A stretch of DNA of 64,000 bases. Source: JBCCSZ01 sp039821145 (GTDB lineage Bacteria; Bacteroidota; Bacteroidia; Chitinophagales; Saprospiraceae). This document shows positions 61,014 through 64,000 of this stretch, piece by piece (position 1 is the stretch's first letter; each line of letters begins with the position of its first letter). The notes below the pieces were generated by a model. That model made no database searches. It was not told the origin of the DNA and saw only the letters and a program-made list of their open reading frames with translations. The stretch lies in the NCBI GenBank assembly GCA_039821145.1, contig JBCBOS010000034.1:15712-79711 (forward strand), in the 5' to 3' direction. The translations under genes and the position numbers were made by a program.

Positions 61014-63209
61014 ATGTCTATCATAAAAACTTCTTACAACAGACGATCCTTCCTCAAGGTCTCTACCGCAGCCGGTGGCGGCATGCTGCTGGGCTTTAGC
61101 TGGCTGGCTTCCTGTAACCCCACAGCCGAACAAATCGCCGCTCCCCCCAAAGAGTGGTTCGACATCAACTCTTTTTTGAAAATTGCCGACAATGGCGCCA
61201 TCACCATCTTTTCCCCCAACCCGGAAATTGGCCAAAACGTCAAAACGTCCATGCCGATGATCGTGGCAGAGGAACTGGATGTGGATTGGAAACGCGTCAT
61301 CGTCGAACAGGCTGACCTCAACACCGTCAAATACAACCGCCAACTGGCAGGTGGCAGCCAATCCATTCGCCAGGGCTGGGAAGGCCTTCGCATGGCCGGA
61401 GCCACCGCGCGACGCATGTTGCTCGAAGCAGCGGCCAAACAGTGGAACGTTCCCGTGGGTGAGCTGAGCACCGAGGCGGGTGTCATCCACCACAAGGCCA
61501 GCAAACAATCCATTGGCTATGGCGAAATCGCTGGGGCCGCAACGGGGATAGAAGTCCCAAAAGAAATTCAACTCAAGGACCCAAAAGAGTTCAAGATCAT
61601 CGGAACGGCCCGCCGCAATGTGGACGGCCTGAGCCTTGTCACGGGGAAACCACTTTTCGGACTGGACGTCAACAAGGAGGGAATGCTCATTGCCATGATC
61701 GAGCATGCGCCAGCCTTTGGCATGACACTCAAATCTGTCGACGATACAGCCGCCAGGGCCATGCCGGGCGTCAGAGATGTTTTCACCATCACCACCTACC
61801 CCGATGGGATAGAAAAGCAGTGGTCGGATGTGAATGCCTTCAATGAATTGGTTGTCGTCGTTGCCAATAGCACCTGGGAGGCCATGAAGGCCAAAAAAGC
61901 CCTGAAGATCGAATGGGAAAAGGATACCAAGGTAGAAAACAGCGCTGATCACAAAGAAGCTTTGACGCGCTTGCTGGCAAAATCCACCAAAGAGTTTGCC
62001 CGCCGAGATGGCAATCCAGAAAAGGCGTTTCAAAATGCAGCTCAAGTCATCGAGCGCACCTACAGCGCCCCCTTCTTGGCCCACAACACCATGGAGCCAA
62101 TGAACTTCTTCGCCCACCTTACGGACGATCAACTGATCATGGAAGGCCCCATCCAAACGCCGGAATACCTCCGCAAGTCGGCCATGTCTGTCTTCGGTCT
62201 GCCAGAGGAAAAGGTTTCCATAGCGATGACCCGCATGGGAGGTGGATTTGGTCGCCGATTGTACGGCCACTTCGCCATGGAAGCAGCAGCCATCTCCAAA
62301 AAAGCTGGTGCCCCCATCAAGTTGGTGTATACCCGCGAAGACGACATGAGCCAGGGAACCTATCGCCCTGCTTACAAGGTAACCTACCGGGCTGCCCTCG
62401 ACGAGAACAAACAACTCATCGGTTTTCACGTGCGCGGAGCAGGCATCCACGGAAGCCCCGTCTTTGCCAACCGCTTCCCAGCCGGAGCTGTCGACAACTA
62501 CCTGGCAGAAAACCACAGTGAGGAGTCCAACATCTCCACAGGTGCCTGGCGCGCGCCTCGCTCCAATTTCATCGCCGGAGCCGAACAGTCCTTCCTCGAC
62601 GAAGTAGCCGAAGCCGCCGGAAAGGACCCCATCGACTTCCGTCTGGAACTCTTCGACAGGGCCATCCAAAAACCCGTCGGCGACAACAACGATTACGACG
62701 CCGAACGCTATGCCGGCGTCTTGAAACTGGTACGCGAAAAATCGGGCTGGGGCCAGGAGACAGATGGTGTACACAGAGGGCTGTCTGCCTACTTCTGCCA
62801 CAACTCCTACGTAGCGCAAGTCGTGGACGTGGTCATGAAAAATGACAAGCCCAAAATCCAAAAGGTATGGTGTGCGGTGGACTGCGGCATTGTGGTCAAC
62901 CCCATTGGTGCCAAAAACCAAATCGAGGGTGGCATCATCGACGGCATCGGTCATGCGATGTATTCCAACATCACCTTCAAGGATGGCCAGCCAGAACAAA
63001 ACAACTTCCACCAATACCGTTTGATCCGACACGCAGAGGCCCCTGCAGAGATCGAAACCTTCTTTGTAGACAATGGCATCGACCCCACAGGTTTGGGAGA
63101 ACCCTCCTTGCCTCCCGTCATGGGAGCGGTGGCCAATGCCATGTATCGGGCCACAGGCGAGCGGATCTATGATCAGCCGTTTGTGAAGGATCGGCCTGTT
63201 TTGGGTTGA
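61014..63209 (+). CDS. Molybdopterin-binding subunit of an aldehyde/xanthine-type hydroxylase (IorB-like), Tat-exported
   Basis: 731 aa from ATG 61014, chosen for the Tat motif NRRSFLKVS (residues 9-17) at the N-terminus; a following WLASC (C34) could make it a Tat lipoprotein. The enzyme has GGGFGRR and other molybdopterin-contact segments (VPKEIQLKDP, GAWRAPRSNF, CAVDCGIVVNP) and the catalytic glutamate E696 in GLGEPSLPP. With the upstream Fe-S subunit it forms a two-subunit hydroxylase that oxidises an aldehyde or N-heterocycle in the periplasm. No FAD subunit or cofactor-maturation gene is nearby. Confidence 0.93.
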   Translation: MSIIKTSYNRRSFLKVSTAAGGGMLLGFSWLASCNPTAEQIAAPPKEWFDINSFLKIADNGAITIFSPNPEIGQNVKTSMPMIVAEELDVDWKRVIVEQADLNTVKYNRQLAGGSQSIRQGWEGLRMAGATARRMLLEAAAKQWNVPVGELSTEAGVIHHKASKQSIGYGEIAGAATGIEVPKEIQLKDPKEFKIIGTARRNVDGLSLVTGKPLFGLDVNKEGMLIAMIEHAPAFGMTLKSVDDTAARAMPGVRDVFTITTYPDGIEKQWSDVNAFNELVVVVANSTWEAMKAKKALKIEWEKDTKVENSADHKEALTRLLAKSTKEFARRDGNPEKAFQNAAQVIERTYSAPFLAHNTMEPMNFFAHLTDDQLIMEGPIQTPEYLRKSAMSVFGLPEEKVSIAMTRMGGGFGRRLYGHFAMEAAAISKKAGAPIKLVYTREDDMSQGTYRPAYKVTYRAALDENKQLIGFHVRGAGIHGSPVFANRFPAGAVDNYLAENHSEESNISTGAWRAPRSNFIAGAEQSFLDEVAEAAGKDPIDFRLELFDRAIQKPVGDNNDYDAERYAGVLKLVREKSGWGQETDGVHRGLSAYFCHNSYVAQVVDVVMKNDKPKIQKVWCAVDCGIVVNPIGAKNQIEGGIIDGIGHAMYSNITFKDGQPEQNNFHQYRLIRHAEAPAEIETFFVDNGIDPTGLGEPSLPPVMGAVANAMYRATGERIYDQPFVKDRPVLG

Positions 63210-63894
63210 TTGGAATTGTGGTGAATCTCCGGGCCAAGTCTTTGTGGCTTGGCCCGGGGGTTGTTTCTTTTAGTGAAGACAGTGATTTTTCCCGCCAAAA
63301 TGCATCTGCATCATTCGTCCTACATCAATCCCAAAGGAAAATCAGCAGATAATCTCTCCAGATCAGACCTTTCGATCGACACCAATTGAATTCTTATCAA
63401 TTCCATCATTTTGTCATATACTACTGATAAGCAAATACTTAAAACGAAACCATCTTGTTATTTTGCCAAAAATTGGTTGAAAAAAGTTATATTTTTTTTC
63501 AATTGTAAGCTTTACCTGTACTATTTTTTTACATAATTTAGAGACATGACAAGAAGTCAACATCTATTAAATCAACTGTAAATGCCTATTGAGCAGCACA
63601 TCAATTTCAGATACCGACTGTATCTGACTCAATGATGATTTCCGTTTTTTCTTGTGCAGAAGATTGCCCTGCTTTTATTCTGCAGAGCTGACGCTTAGGT
63701 AGCTGGACTACCAATAATGAGTTGGAGATTTTTTTCATTGTAGAACGGGTTACTTTTTACGTAAAAGTAAAGTCCCCCGCGTATATAAATCCAACCATAC
63801 TGTAACATAGTAGACATCAAAAATACTGATTTTTCAATGACCTTTTTAACATAAAAAACTGATAATCAAGGATTAAGTATTAAATTTTTCGAAG
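63210..63894. other. AT-rich intergenic region
   Basis: 685 bases, clearly more A/T rich than the coding regions around it (especially 63400-63560 and 63780-63890). It contains a near-perfect inverted repeat at 63750-63770. I see no gene. The base shift may mark the edge of an acquired segment. Confidence 0.5.
63750..63770. promoter_or_regulatory. Inverted repeat, possible operator
   Basis: A 21-base near-palindrome centred on TACGTA with TTACTTT/AAAGTAA arms (one base of asymmetry) lies about 125 bases upstream of the gene start at 63895. Operator function is inference. Confidence 0.35.
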
Positions 63895-64000
63895 ATGCAA
63901 GATTTGTATGATTTAGTCAATCTACTGCCAAGATCATTTAAGCCCAAGCTCTCCAATCGTTTGAATGAGCTATATGAATTTGTTCGGAAGAAGAAATTTG
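63895..64000 (+). CDS. Start of an unknown gene (cut by the window edge)
   Basis: 35 codons from ATG 63895, running off the right edge. The visible part starts MQDLYDLVNLLPRSFKPKL and continues as a basic, helical sequence (SNRLNELYEFVRKKKF). No signal peptide. Too short to assign. Confidence 0.5.
   Translation, partial: MQDLYDLVNLLPRSFKPKLSNRLNELYEFVRKKKF

Noticed and set aside
61005..63032. Minus-strand open frame of 675 codons over the molybdenum hydroxylase gene
   Set aside because: Antisense shadow of a highly conserved enzyme; no recognisable domains.
1..64000. tRNA or rRNA genes
   Set aside because: No cloverleaf with matching arms and no rRNA-like conserved blocks were found by eye; a TTCGAGTCC near 55062 lacks the pairing arm of a tRNA.

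Overview
The window looks like chromosomal DNA of a Bacteroidota bacterium, most likely a marine or activated-sludge member of the Saprospiria (Lewinella/Haliscomenobacter-like); the genus-level guess is inference. The evidence is eight secreted proteins ending in type IX secretion (T9SS/Por) sorting domains, a SusC-type receptor facing a hybrid two-component sensor, many lipoproteins with the lipobox cysteine at residue 17, A-rich rather than Shine-Dalgarno-like leaders, and a TPR/CHAT protein beside an ECF sigma factor. I saw no tRNA, rRNA, CRISPR array, prophage or intact insertion sequence.

Layout. 1-4809: the 5' end of a SusC/RagA receptor (minus) diverging from a one-protein hybrid sensor/regulator (plus). 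5114-18095: an all-minus run holding a small membrane protein, a T9SS alpha-amylase, a T9SS FG-GAP/ASPIC protein, a tandem pair of Cys-rich T9SS proteins, and a T9SS choice-of-anchor-I/phytase-like protein. 18291-21416: a plus-strand pair, an M1 peptidase and a membrane protein, closed by an intrinsic terminator. 21730-30424: two giant (about 1375 aa) T9SS paralogues in tandem on minus. 30987-34898: an orphan anti-sigma-like protein, a plug-only lipoprotein, a nucleoside hydrolase lipoprotein and an unrecognised helical protein. 35634-42373: a large membrane-anchored exported protein and a TPR-CHAT protease-like protein (plus) meeting tail to tail with an ECF sigma/TPR anti-sigma pair (minus). 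42508-44404: AlkB-like oxygenase, lipocalin-like lipoprotein, exported protein. 44525-50754 (all minus): metallopeptidase-like lipoprotein, Gfo/Idh/MocA oxidoreductase, exported pirin, AraC regulator, Cys-rich exported peptide. 50970-52934: histidine kinase/response regulator pair. 53292-58611: T9SS propeller-like protein, SDR, double-esterase fusion. 58977-60199: REP-like palindromes and a damaged Rpn nuclease/transposase gene with a duplicated tail. 60500-63209: two-subunit molybdenum hydroxylase. 63210-64000: an AT-rich stretch and the start of an unknown gene.

How it works together. The SusC/hybrid-sensor junction plus the secreted alpha-amylase suggest glycan sensing and degradation. Much of the rest is cell-surface biology: T9SS cargo, lipoproteins and secreted hydrolases. 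The least conventional block is 35634-42373, where a caspase-like CHAT protein, a membrane-anchored surface protein and an ECF sigma/anti-sigma pair sit together and may form a surface-signalling or regulated-proteolysis module. The two independent tandem duplications of Cys-rich T9SS proteins, each carrying its own upstream element, long leader and terminator, are the other striking feature.

Limits: everything was read by eye. Residue positions are approximate unless tied to a motif, family names come from motif recognition, and no search or alignment program was run.
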